A stretch of 64,000 nucleotides of DNA, taken from assembly GCF_027942865.1 (NCBI RefSeq), contig NC_134510.1, positions 31,928,663 through 31,992,662 on the forward strand, in the 5' to 3' direction. A program made the position numbers and the translations under genes. Shown one piece after another: positions 23,589-33,479 of the stretch (positions within the stretch are counted from its first letter, which is position 1; every line of letters starts with the position of its first letter). A model generated the notes under the pieces. That model ran no database searches, was not told where the DNA came from, and worked only from the letters and a program-made list of their open reading frames with translations. The DNA comes from Odontesthes bonariensis. Its lineage: Eukaryota > Chordata > Actinopteri > Atheriniformes > Atherinopsidae.

Positions 23589-26500
23589 CCTGAATAATGT
23601 TCATTCAGCTGCTTTATTTAGTAGTAAAAATAAAGGAAAATCACTGATATGACATGTCCTCATGCTATGTTACAGTTTAATGATGTCTGCTTTTATTATT
23701 TTAGTTGGTAAAATGTTTCTGTTTTTTGTGTCTCATTATGTCAGTGGGGCGCTATTATTAAATGTTACCTTTATCATGTAGGTAAATATTTTGAGTTGTG
23801 ATATATTTGTGTTACTTGACGTCATTGTAAATGAGTGCCAGTCCTCAGGGATTGGAGTTTAAATGGATAAATGAGTAAATGAAGGAATTAATACTTTGAT
23901 GTATGCATGTAGTAATACATTACTACCACCACAAGGTGACCATAGTACACAGAGCTCCCTACAAAAAGTAGTCTTGACTTACTCTGACAGTGGATCCTTT
24001 TTAAAGCACATCGGTGCACCCATGGAAGCGTCACTTTTCATGGACACACAGCTCGGTGAAGGATCATTTACACTTGATTGGTCAGTCCTTGAAGAAGTTA
24101 AGCATAAATACAATTCAGATAAAATAATATGAAGCTCAATAACTGTGAAAAAAACATAACCTGTTACTAAACACATCAAGCCAATATCAAAATGTTTAAC
24201 TGACTGCTAACCAATCCATTTTAAGAGCTTTAAAGAGAGACAAAAAACTAATAAGGGAGGACAATAGAGCAATGACAGAAAATATTAATAAAAGAGTGGG
24301 TGGCCGTGGCTCAGTGGTTAGAGTCGGTTGTCCAATAACCAGAAGGTTATTGGTTTGATTCCCACTCTCGCCACTCAAAAAAAAAAAAACATTGGTGGAA
24401 CTGATAGCTGGAGGGCTGTCAGCCCACCTCCTTGTCACAGCTGAGGTGCCCTTGAGCAAGGCACCATGCTCCCCAGGCACTTCATGGCTGCCCACTGCTC
24501 CAGGTTGACATCACACTCTCTGAGTGTGAGACCCTGTGCATGTGTGTGTCAACAGGTGCCAACCTGGATGGGTTAAAAGTGGAGGACAAATTTCGTGTGT
24601 ATGCATGACCAATAAATTGGATCTTAATCTATATAAATAAGAGTAATATGAGTACAAATAAGTAATACAATTACATATAAAAAGAGCAATCAGACTTGAA
24701 AACAATTGTGATCCTGATTTTCCTTAAATCTATCTTATCCCTCAATACTGAGAGGTTGATCCATGGATCTGTCTTTTTTCAGGGTTTGTTCTGTCCTGTG
24801 GATTCCTAAAACAAATGGAGCATTGACAGAGGTGTGGTGGCACACTGGCACTAGTATATAAATATATATATATCCTGAATAATGTTCATTAAGCTGCTGT
24901 TTCTGTTTCTGTTTTTTGTGTCTCATTATGTCAGTGGGGCGCCGTTATCAAATGTTACCTTTATCATGTAGGTAAATCTTTTGAGTTGTGATATTTTTGT
25001 GTTACTTGGCGTCATTGTAAATGAGTACCAGTCCTCAGTGATTGGAGTTTAAATAGATAAATGAGTAAATTAAGGAATTAATACTTTGATGCATGCATGT
25101 AGTAATACAATACTACCACCACAAGGTAACCTAATGCCCCTTTTCCACTGCCAAGCTAGCCCTACTCTACTCGGTTCGATATAGCGCGACACTACACGAA
25201 ACGACACGGCACCAGTAACATTTCCTTTTCCACCCAAACCGTGACCTGGAAGTGGGCGGAGTCGGCCCGTTCACCACTAACGTGACGTCGGTTTCAGGCG
25301 AAGAGAATTAGAGGCGAGACAAAATACACTTGAAAAAGAAAGGAAACTTTGGCAATACCTGCACCTCGCTCACTGTCCATGGGTTGGCTTTCCTTCTCTG
25401 GTCTTCCATATTCGTAGTTCTGTTTACTCTCTGTTGCTCTCGCAGTGTTTTCATACATGGCGGGTGATCATTTAAAGCTCCCCCAGCTTTGTGGCGTGTA
25501 TGACGTAATTTCACCTGACCAATCAGTGGACAGCACTGATCACGTGACGTTTTAGTATCGGCTAGTACCGACTAGACCCACCTCTGAAGCAGGTACTAGC
25601 CGGTGCTAAAAATCGTAAGGGGTCCCACCTTCAACCCGCGATGGAAAAGCTCCCAATCAGGGTAGAGTCGTACCGTGTCGAGCTGTACTGGTACAAAAAT
25701 GTTTGGTGGAAAAGGGGCAATAGTACACAGAGCTCCCTACCAAAAGTAGTCTTGACTTACTCTGACAGTGGATCCTTTTTAAAGCACATAGGTGCACCCA
25801 TGGAAGCGTCACTTTTCATGGACACACAGCTTGGTGAAGGATCATTTACACTTGATTGGTCAGTCCTTGAAGAAATGAAGCATAAATACAATTCAGATAA
25901 AAGAATATGGAGCTCAATAACTGTGAAAAAAATATTACCTGTTACTAAACACATCAAGCCAATATCAAAACGTTTAACTGACTGCTAACCAATCCATTTT
26001 AAGAGCTTTAAAGAGACAAAATAAATAAATAAACAGGAAGAAAATAGGGCAACGACAGAAAATATAAAAGAGTGATATATAAAAATTTTGAGTCGTGATT
26101 TAATTGTGTTACTTAGCGTCATTGTAGATGAGGGCCAGTCCTCAATGATTGGAGTTTAAATAGATCAATTAATGAATTAAATAATTAAGACTTCAACGTT
26201 TGCATGTAGGAATACATTAGTAATGCACAGAGCTATTTGGAATGAGAAGAATAACAGAAGTGACCCTCGCCAGTGTCAGGCTCCACTACAACTTATCTGG
26301 CGCTGTGAGGTTAGATGCCAGTGGTGCTCCATAGAGGAAACATGCAACATTCATATTTTTGGGGTTTTATGTAAATTCACACTACAAAGAGGTAGTGTGC
26401 ATTACAATTTATCATCCAAATCCTGCCAAATAAGAAGAATGTACCTTGTAATAATTACAGGTATCATCACTCTCTCTTTTTAAACTGAGGTTTACCATGT

Positions 26501-26615
26501 ACATGTGGAGATCTTCAACATCTTACCTCTCACTTCTGGTCTGGATGGCTTTTTCCTGAGAGTCACTCTCATTCAGAGGCAGGGATGCCTCGTCTTTCTC
26601 CTCAGACTCACTCAT
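12773..26615 (-). CDS. NLRC3-like receptor with repeat-exon array, NACHT, LRR and B30.2, gene 2
   Basis: This is a complete-looking teleost NLR-C gene. Exons in transcript order are 26527-26615 (start [12 protein letters not shown]), 25761-25865, 23983-24087, 22995-23099, 22418-22522, 21677-21781, 21170-21265, 20470-20572, 19378-19606, 16068-17859, 14823-14996, 14043-14216, 13770-13816 and 12773-13299. Their lengths sum to 3,756 nt, exactly 1,252 codons including the stop, with all junctions in phase. Domain order is a start peptide, five 35-residue repeats and one variant repeat, linker, helical segment, FISNA, NACHT (Walker A GVAGIGKT, Walker [12 protein letters not shown]), two LRR modules and PRY-SPRY. 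B30.2 at the C-terminus is the usual recognition module in this class. It acts in the cytosol, with ligand unknown. Which of the repeat exons are used in any one transcript is not known. An acceptor just before the ATG implies a 5' UTR exon. Confidence 0.87.
14043..14216 (-). CDS. LRR exon 2 of NLR gene 2
   Basis: A 174-nt LRR module encodes [37 protein letters not shown] and [14 protein letters not shown]. It is phase 2 on both sides, as for all LRR modules in this locus, so modules can be gained or lost without a frameshift. It joins the short PRY exon at 13770-13816. Confidence 0.88.
14823..14996 (-). CDS. LRR exon 1 of NLR gene 2
   Basis: A 174-nt LRR module encodes [18 protein letters not shown] and [19 protein letters not shown]. 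It closely resembles gene 1's exon at 2553-2726, supporting recent tandem duplication of the two genes. The donor is GTCAGG, a weaker but legal splice site. Confidence 0.88.
15167..15875. mobile_element. Harbinger-like MITE with TTA target duplication
   Basis: The termini are inverted repeats beginning TGCTGCGTGTACACCAAGAG and extending about 35-40 bp (right end CTCTTGGTGTACACGCAGCA). They are flanked on both sides by TTA (15164-15166 and 15876-15878), the target signature of PIF/Harbinger elements. No transposase is encoded. It lies in NLR gene 2's intron between the FISNA-NACHT exon and the first LRR exon. Confidence 0.85.
16068..17859 (-). CDS. FISNA-NACHT exon of NLR gene 2
   Basis: A 1,792-nt open exon begins in the FISNA segment ([19 protein letters not shown]). 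It proceeds through [14 protein letters not shown] (Walker A) and [14 protein letters not shown] (Walker B) to [12 protein letters not shown]-like and winged-helix regions, and ends VVKVSTKAM. It aligns along its whole length by eye with 2813-4598 of gene 1, with long identical blocks. No stop or frameshift is present. Confidence 0.92.
19378..19606 (-). CDS. Helical exon before FISNA, NLR gene 2
   Basis: The exon encodes [17 protein letters not shown], an acidic middle and [19 protein letters not shown]. It is phase 0 in and phase 1 out, as in gene 1's exon 5401-5599 but 30 nt longer. It is preceded by the linker exon 20470-20572 ([17 protein letters not shown]), which follows the usual teleost pattern of an acidic linker leading into this helix. 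Confidence 0.82.
21170..21265 (-). CDS. Variant (B-type) repeat exon of NLR gene 2
   Basis: A 96-nt symmetric exon encodes [20 protein letters not shown], then [11 protein letters not shown]. It shares the closing block with the A-type exons (FK.DPLS) but has a different first half. Acceptor TTTTAG and donor GTAAGT are intact. It is the only B-type copy with both splice sites; three others are decayed. Confidence 0.78.
21906..24805 (-). pseudogene. Decayed B-type repeat exons inside the array
   Basis: Three remnants of the B-type exon remain, at about 21906-21958, 23443-23509 and 24743-24803. The first is cut off by a deletion joining it to the intron after an A-type exon. The second and third keep the acceptor and DRSMDQPLS but have lost the DDPLS end and donor, and reach an in-frame stop in LSIEE or LSIEG. 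They would not splice in. Confidence 0.75.
24297..24628 (+). mobile_element. tRNA-derived SINE inside the NLR repeat array
   Basis: The head has an A-box-like TGGCTCAGTGGTTAGAG and a B-box-like GGTTTGATTCC. The body contains CTTGAGCAAGGCACC and CTGCCCACTGCTCC, and the tail ends CAATAAATTGGATCTTAATC. The equivalent stretch beside the array copy at 23300 reads AAAAGAGTGATATATAAATA without interruption, which defines the insertion point after AAAAGAGTG and shows the SINE arrived after that segment was duplicated. Confidence 0.82.
25135..25719. mobile_element. Non-autonomous DNA transposon (MITE) inside the NLR array
   Basis: The ends are perfect 14-bp inverted repeats TGCCCCTTTTCCAC. The interior is GC-rich compared with its surroundings and has no transposase. 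The paralogous array copies read ACCATAGTACACAG where this one is interrupted, so it is an insertion private to one array unit. Flanks are TAA on the left and ATA on the right, so the target duplication is not exact and the superfamily is left open. Confidence 0.8.
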
Positions 26616-27841
26616 AGTTGAACTGACACCTTTGAAAAAAGAAAAAAAACAATCAACATGCTGTAGATGAATAAAGTTATTTTAGTTCAATTTTATTGTT
26701 GTTGTTTTTCCATTTGCTACTTATTTTATTAGATTCAGTAATAACTTTGATCAGTTAAGTCAGTTCAGGTTTAGTCAGTAAATTCATCACTTGTAATTTC
26801 TTTTTTCACCACTCTGGGTTGAGCTGTTATAGGTCTGATATAAAAATAATTTTAAAAAATGTATTTGCACTAGACTGTTCATATGATGTATGTTTCTAAA
26901 AGTTTTAATATAAAGTATAAACTATAAATTGCGGATATGCGATGTTTTGCACTGTTTTGTAACTTTTATTTGGGCTGACATTTTCATTTTAGTGCAATCT
27001 GTAATACGCTAATTACTGATATCCTAAATCTTGTTTATTTGCTGACCCATTGCGCAGGTAATTATCAGATTCCTCTTATATTGTTCACTTTGATTAACTT
27101 AAATGTTTTCAGACTCATTCATGGTAATGCTAGCATCAGCGATCTAATTATGATTGGCCAGCATGAAAGTATTGAGTGTGTTGTAATTGCAGTACCAGTA
27201 ACGGCCTCACGAGTGCAGTATTTACCATTGTATGACTCAGTTTTGGCTCATAAACAGAGAAATAGATGTAGTCGTGTTTTTATTGCGTGCTGCATGTCAG
27301 TTTGGTATTGTATGTGAATATATTTTATTAATCTTAACATTTTGTTATGTTATTTAAATGTTGTTTAATTACAAGCAAATAAATCTGCTTCATATGGAAG
27401 CCAAGTCTTCTTCCTGCAGTTCAACACTGTGCGCAGTTGCATATTATTTATTATTTATTTGTGAAAGGAAAGCTACCGAAAATGCAGCTGGTGTTACACA
27501 TCTTCTCACCAAAACGGCAGCACATAATTCACCTTAATACATCCACAGCTTTGTTTAAGGAAGTGTACTGGTTTGGTAGTTTAGGCCTCTCGCCAAAAAC
27601 GGTTAACCAGCACGATTTAATGTTTAGTTCGGTAACATAAAACAACATAAATTGTTAAATAAGGCAGAAATATAAAGGTAGGCCTATTGTATGAAAACAG
27701 CAAATGTTTGATTTACCTCATGTACGGCCATACGAATTGTTCCGATGAGAAAGCGAAAGTATTTACAGTAAGTCCCTCCTTCCTGGTATTCACCCTTTAC
27801 GCCTCGGAGCGCCAGCCCAACAGCACCAAAACCAGGAGAGG
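26616..27841. other. Upstream region of NLR gene 2
   Basis: This AT-rich region lies 5' of NLR gene 2's first coding exon. A splice acceptor (polypyrimidine then CAAAG) lies just before the ATG, so the promoter and a noncoding first exon should be here. No TATA box or recognised element could be assigned with confidence. Confidence 0.4.
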
Positions 27842-30004
27842 CGTCTGGCTGCAGACCTGCACTGTCAGGACCCATGACCTGCACTGTCAGGACCCTTAGT
27901 TGCAGACATGCACTGTGACGTCACCTGCACTGTGAGGACCCGAAGCGACAAGCGAGGAGCACGTATTTTTTGTTCCACATTTAAACTGTGGAGACTACGA
28001 GGTGAGTAAAAGTCGAGTGAAAACAACTTTCTTTCATACGAAGAAACAGAAACAGTCTTTATTCACTGGAACGTTACGTTGCACACTATATACTCTAAAG
28101 TTATATTAATTTTAAAGAATCAGGTTTTTTTTAAACTTTTGGCTAGTCTTCAGCGTTGTTATCGTATCGATAGTGCTCACTTGTATAATTTTGTTTGACT
28201 TATTACGACATTATTTGTCTCTTACAGATGCATATTTCAATAACTATATACTGTAAAGTTATATTAATTTTAAAGAATCAGGTTTTTTTTACTTTTGGCT
28301 AGTCTTTAGCGTTGATATCGTATCGATAGTGCTCACTTAAATGCGCCATTTATATATATATAATTTTGTTTTACTTATTACGACATTATGTGTCTCTTAC
28401 AGATGCATATTTCAATAACAACCGCCGGCACTACGCCCAAAAACGAACGCTGCACGTCATGTTGCAAACTGTTTCACTGCCCTCTGTGCCTACAATTTAA
28501 ACCAGCAAAATTTTCCAAGCTGCAGAGCCACTTAGAGGCACATACAAAAGGTGGCATTTTATTTAAAGGTAAGCATAATGTATTTGTCTGTTTGTTTGTA
28601 CTCATAAGTATTAGCCAACGGTACTAACTTCTGGCAGGTTGTGGTTTGGTTTGTAAAAGGGTAAAAGGAAAATGAAGGGAATGTAGGTTGCAATGAAGAA
28701 CATCTGACACCTCACTTTCTGTCTTTTAGAAACCTATCCCAGTCACTAAATCCTGGCAACTGGACAGAGAAAACTGGACTACAAATTCAGGTAAGAGTAT
28801 AAAGTATGTATAATGCATGTATTCATATTAATAGTTGAGTACTCAGGAAGAAGAGCAGCAGGCAGAGGTCTCCAAGAGAGCCAGACTTGCTGATGTGGAC
28901 ACACCAGTGGAAGGCGTAAGCTTTTGCACAGTATCTATTGGTCAGATACTGTTGGTGTGGCAGCTATAGTACAGACATCTTTCTTTCTGTCTTTTCCATA
29001 GGACTCGGTTGAAGATCGCATTCTTCAAAATTGCAGACATGCAGCAGAGTGGGCTGAGGCCAACAAACCACTGTTGTCTGCCAGAGTGGACCTGCCTGAC
29101 GTTCTGGGCATGGGGGAAGAGGAACATGCAGAGGCTGCTCTACATTATGGGAGGTTGTGGAACGAAGAACTGGACAAGGATGAAAGAGAAGCGATCCTGG
29201 AGCCTTTCAAAATGATATTTCACAATATTAACGACATGTTGATATTTTGTGAACAGGTAGTCGACAAAAACAAAGATTTTTTGTCATATTGTGAATGTTT
29301 GACTGAATAAACACTACAGAACATTTGATCATGTTGTGACTTGGTGTGTTTTTTATGTTTTCTCATTGATCCCTTAATAATTTGACTAAGATTATACTGT
29401 AGATATCAAGAGTTAGGGTACTATTTAGTGGTACTAAGGTGTTCCAGCAGCACAAGAACATAATTGGCATAGACATAGAACCAAACATGAAATTTATGGT
29501 GGTTAAGGATAAAAATACAGAATAATACAACAGAAAAACTAATTGAAACAAATATATATATATATAAAGAGCAGTGTGATAAAGTCAAAATGAAATGATA
29601 ATGAAATAGCAGTGACTTACTCTATAGTATACAATAAAATGTACAGTATAGGCCTATGGCATCTTGTGAGATGTTGGCTTATGAATATGAGCCTAAGAGA
29701 AAATGTGTGCACTGACCAAACAAAAGTTTACAATACAAATAAAAACAATAGACCGTGAATTGATAGATTTTATGTCGTACTGTTAACTAATTAATTAATT
29801 TGTGAGGACCTCTTGGAAAATATAGCGTTTAAAATCGTTTAAAAATACGTGCTTCCGATACACACGCTTTTATTTTGAAAGGCTTCGAATCAACTTCCGG
29901 TCCTCACAGTGCACTTCCGGTCCTCACAGTGCAGGTGACGGTCTGCAACAGGGTCCTGACAGTGCAGGTCTGTGGGTCCTGACAGTGCAGGTCTGCAGCC
30001 AGAC
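27842..30004 (+). mobile_element. Element with repeated-motif inverted ends enclosing a small spliced gene
   Basis: The left end (27842-27950) holds three to four copies of CTGCACTGT(C/G)AGGACCC. The right end (29893-30004) holds the same motif inverted in the same order, beginning from GTCTGGCTGCAG at the outer tips. Repeats at both ends are typical of transposase-binding subterminal repeats. The interior has a spliced reading frame with no recognisable transposase. A 165-bp imperfect tandem duplication lies at 28070-28420. The target duplication is unclear, so exact ends and superfamily are unknown. Confidence 0.6.
28403..29310 (+). CDS. Spliced zinc-finger/helical gene carried in the inverted-repeat element
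   Basis: I do not recognise a named gene. The likely exons are 28403-28568, 28743-28790, 28851-28915 and 29002-29310, all with GT-AG borders and open in this arrangement, giving about 195 residues. Exon 1 starts MHISITTAGT and contains one C2H2 finger, CPLC, 13 residues, then HLEAH. The last exon is acidic and helical (GEEEHAEAALHYGRLWNEEL, then ILEPFKMIFHNINDM) and ends at TAA 29308-29310. The acceptors chosen for exons 2 and 3 are the least certain, because the obvious alternatives meet stops. The left inverted end contains a TGACGTCA site that could serve as promoter. This may be a transposon accessory gene, a captured host gene or a decayed copy. Confidence 0.5.
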
Positions 30005-30261
30005 TCTCTTGAAAACCAGTGAAAAGTGTCCTCAGAAAAAGGAATACTATTGTTGACGTGTCTGTAAAGGCATCACTTTAAGACAAATGTAAAGTGGGGC
30101 AATGGGCTTTTGAGGATTTCCCTTTTTGTTTGTTTTTATTTTATTTTTCTTAGATTGACGCAGGATGTCGCCGCACTTCAACATTCAGAAGATGTTAATC
30201 ACAAAACATTTAAAGCGAGAGTTGAAACAGACACAATTAGACATTTTCCAGCAAAAGCCGG

Positions 30262-31905
30262 TTAACCCTTTGATGCGCAACATGGGTCAAAAGTGACCCG
30301 GCTGAGTTTTAATTTTCCATATCTTTGCATTAAATTAACTGTATCATTCAATATTCAAGGTATTCCTCAATTAACTTGTTTGTAATCATCATGCATCCTT
30401 ATTTTATTTTTTCCTTTCTTACTTTTTGAATAAAAACCCTTTTTGTATCACTACCCCTCTAATGTGCAACATGGGTCAAAAATGACCCGCATTCATTTTC
30501 TATGTTACTTCATGTATGGCTGAGGGTTTCTATGATATATCTCTGAAATAAATTAATCATTAATCATTTTCTATTCCAAGTATGCAGTAAATATCTTGTT
30601 TTTGTTCAGCACAAATCTTTATTTTTATTTTCCTCTCTTACTTTATGAAGAAGCACAGCTTTTGTATTGCTACATCCAGTTTACACACATGGGTCATACA
30701 GGACCCACATGCATTTACCATTTCACAGCTCAGCACAGCTCCCATCACACATCTAAGTACAGTAAGTTTTGTTTTTCAATTGTACTAATATTACTTTAGA
30801 GATTTCTTGATGACAGTAGTGAAAGATAACATTACATTACATAATATGATGATTAGGTTTAGGTTACCTTGAGAGTGAGTACATTACTTGTCAGAAAGTT
30901 ACAAATAATTATTATTAGCTAGCTGTTGACATATTCTATTTTAGTTAGGGTTATCTGTGTTATCTGTTATCATGGTTCTGTTATTTTCTGTTCTGTTATT
31001 TAGTTCTCGTTTAATTTTTGTAGTGGTTGTCCTCTTGTGTTCTGTTCCATATTTACTTACTGTCTTTGTCTTTTTCCTACTCGTTTTTGATTGCTCACAC
31101 CTCTGTCTTGTTGTATTGTTTGTTCATCCCTGCCTGCTAGTGTTTTCCCCACCAATCCATGTTCTGCTCACTCCCCTCACCTGAGCTTCTCCTCCCTCTC
31201 TTCACCTGTTCTTCTTCCCCTTTGTATTTAAGTTGTTTATTTTGTTGTTGCGTCATTAGTCTTCCAAAGTAAGTCTTGCCGTTCTGGTCTTTGTCTGGTA
31301 GTTGTATTTGTATTGTAGTCGTCATAGTCAAAGTCATAGTCATGATTTCCCTTTTTGCCTTGTTCTTCCATTTTCTGTTTTTGGATCTTGCCTATAACCC
31401 TTTTTGGTTATATTAAAGATGCTTTGTTCAAAGTCCCTCAGCCTGCAGTGTCTGCATTCGGGTCCACCTGCTTTGCCACCCCAAAAACCTGACAGTATGT
31501 GTGTGTGTGAAAAAATGACAAACATGTTGCAAATACTAAATAATTGTTTGGCCCCACTCACTACTAAAGTAACTACTTGAAAAGAGTTAAATAGTATTAA
31601 GTTACTTTATTTTATGTCACACTTGGTCATTTTTGACCCATGTGTGTAAATTCAATGTAGTAATATAAAAACTACTTTTGCTTATAAAGTATGAAAGTAA
31701 AAATGAAAATAATGATCAGTGGTGATCAAAAACAAGATATTTAAAGAATACTTGGAATATTCAATCATAAATTAAATTGATTTCAAAAGATAGAACAAAG
31801 AGAAACTCAGCCAGCATGAAATTACCTGAGAAATGAATGCGGGTCATTTTTGACCCATGTTGTGCATTAGAGGGGGTGTGCATATGTTGCGCATCAAAGG
31901 GTTAA
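30262..31905. mobile_element. piggyBac-like non-autonomous element with TTAA duplications
   Basis: TTAA lies at both edges (30262-30265 and 31902-31905). The inner tips are inverted CCCTTTGATGCGCAACAT (right tip ATGTTGCGCATCAAAGGG). A second related block (GCAACATGGGTCAAAAATGA) recurs at 30467 and, inverted, near 31840, giving long subterminal inverted repeats that continue to about 30715 and from about 31600. No transposase is present. TTAA specificity and the CCCTTTG start fit piggyBac. A different sequence, possibly an LTR, occupies the middle. Confidence 0.8.
30940..31495 (+). mobile_element. Possible solo LTR nested in the piggyBac-like element
   Basis: The non-inverted middle has LTR-like features: pyrimidine-rich sequence, TTGTATTTAAG as a TATA-like box, TATATTAAAG as a possible polyadenylation signal, and a right part GTCTGCATTCGGGTCCACC ending CCTGACA. 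Precise ends and a target duplication could not be established, so this is tentative. Confidence 0.3.
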
Positions 31906-33479
31906 AAAAGGGTGAAAATGAGACAGATAGGCAACTAAAATAATGTCACTTCCCGTGGCAACCTGAGCTGCCAAAGCCGCCACAGGGTGCCATGCATAGA
32001 CATAATATTATAATGTCATAATCAAATTGCACAGTTTTAGGTTAATTTTTAGATTATTTCATCTGGGCTATACTGAGTAAAGATTGATATTCATAGAAAA
32101 TGTCTCCAACCGTCTTTCGGGCTTACTATAAAAGTGTTAGTCACGGCCCTTACTTTGGAATATTTGCACAATAATATAATAGGTGAAAGAGATGCTATCT
32201 AGTGTGATGCTGGCTATTATACAAAGCATAAACAGGGCTGGTGAACTCAAATAAGCTTATAAGGCAGTTTGTAGTAACATATTCAAGATACAGAACCACA
32301 GGAGAGAATGTTTTAGCTTCATTGCCTATTTTTATTAGAGAAAATGTCTTGGTCTTGACAGGAATATAAACTGTGACTTGGTAACAAGACTCCAGCTGAT
32401 CAAGTAAAACAAACAAGTGACAAGTTAAAGGAAAAGCCTGACCCTGCTACAGTGTAGGGATGTGGTGGCTCTGATAATCTGTTGGGGACATTTTCTGGCA
32501 TGTTCAGTCCACTAATGTCCAAAAGTTGTTCTGAATAATCACTTTTTTTCTAAATGAAAATATTATGTCCCCATAGAAAGCACTTAACGAAAATAGTGTG
32601 TATGTAGTGATGTGTGTGTAAATTATGGGAATCATATGCTATGTTATTACATGTCAACCTAAAGGAACACCATGTCAGCCTGTGATGGGATCCATGTGTT
32701 ACTCACATATTCCTTAAAGTGTTCCTTAGATTCTGTGGTTTTTATGACTTCATTAATGTTGCTTATTTTCAGTTTATTCCTGAACGTATCAACCACCTGT
32801 GGTCATTTTGTTTTTCTCAAACTTTAAATGTAATTAACCCAGTTTTTTGTTTCTTCACCTGTCTTCCTCTTGCAAGTCTGCTTTTGGGTTCTCTACTTGC
32901 ATACCACATACAGTATTAGGGACTTTGGACCAATGTGTTACATAGCGTTCTCCATCAGAATCATCAAAACACCAAATAAGCCCAATGAATCCCATCCCTC
33001 CTGAAAATAAATGGCAACGTACACTAAAGCTGATCTTGCTGTTATATAGTGACCAATTAATTTGTCACCCATAACCCAGGTCAGGCACACAACCCTGAAA
33101 AAAACCCACAGCATTGCAACTTGCTCTGTAGGCACGGTGACACAGCTAGGATGACACAAGCTTCACAAATGAACTCAGAGATTGTGGAAAATGTTCATTT
33201 CTTTCAAATTATTAATCTAAGTTTAGTAATGATTGGCAAAAGGTGACCAGTATTATGCTTTGCAACTTACTCTGACGTGGCAGAGAAGATTTATATCAGT
33301 ATGATACAATACATTATTTTAAAACGGCTGTTAAGCAAATGAAAAGTGCTTTACATAAATGAATTTCTTCTCACAGAAGGCATACTTAACATATGAGGGT
33401 TGGACAAAGCCTTGATATGATCATATCTATTACTCTGAATTATATTTAAAAAGACACCCTCCATTGCCTCAACGCATTT
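31906..33479. other. Intergenic, no gene seen
   Basis: This is AT-rich sequence between the piggyBac-like element and the L2 LINE. The only recognisable feature is a short dispersed repeat at 33028-33165 with a second copy near 45505. The small reading frames here have no coding character or splice context. Confidence 0.5.
33028..33165. repeat. Dispersed repeat, copy 1
   Basis: It starts AGCTGATCTTGCT and contains CAGGTCAGGCACACAA, an A-run then CCACAG, GCTCTG-AGGCA and AGGATGACACAAGCTT. The same ordered blocks recur in the same orientation at 45505-45631. No inverted ends are visible in either copy. Confidence 0.6.

Larger units (their letters stand above)
21677..25865 (-). repeat. Array of five A-type 35-residue repeat exons, NLR gene 2
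   Basis: Near-identical 105-nt exons lie at 21677-21781, 22418-22522, 22995-23099, 23983-24087 and 25761-25865. All are open, all are phase 2 at both ends, and all have a usable acceptor and a GTAAGT donor. Each encodes a unit with [11 protein letters not shown], then SMG and FKKDPLSE. They differ by only a few residues (FSMGERIFF in the first, ASMGAPMCF in others). Flanking intron sequence is duplicated too (markers such as GCATGTAGTAATACATTACT), so whole 0.6-1.0 kb segments were copied. Similar N-terminal peptide repeats are known in fish NLR-C proteins. The serines suggest a phosphorylatable or disordered tail, which is inference. Confidence 0.85.

Noticed and set aside
24300-24365. Possible tRNA gene from A- and B-box sequences (also 4889-4965)
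   Set aside because: The boxes belong to SINE heads with attached SINE bodies and tails. A proper cloverleaf and standard tRNA length are not present.
21170-25865. CRISPR-like spacing of repeated units
   Set aside because: The repeats are 105-nt coding exons in 0.6-1.8 kb segments of a vertebrate gene, and the spacing and origin are unlike CRISPR.
27039-27317. A 92-codon plus-strand frame upstream of NLR gene 2
   Set aside because: There are no domain features, splice context or codon bias. It is AT-rich background.
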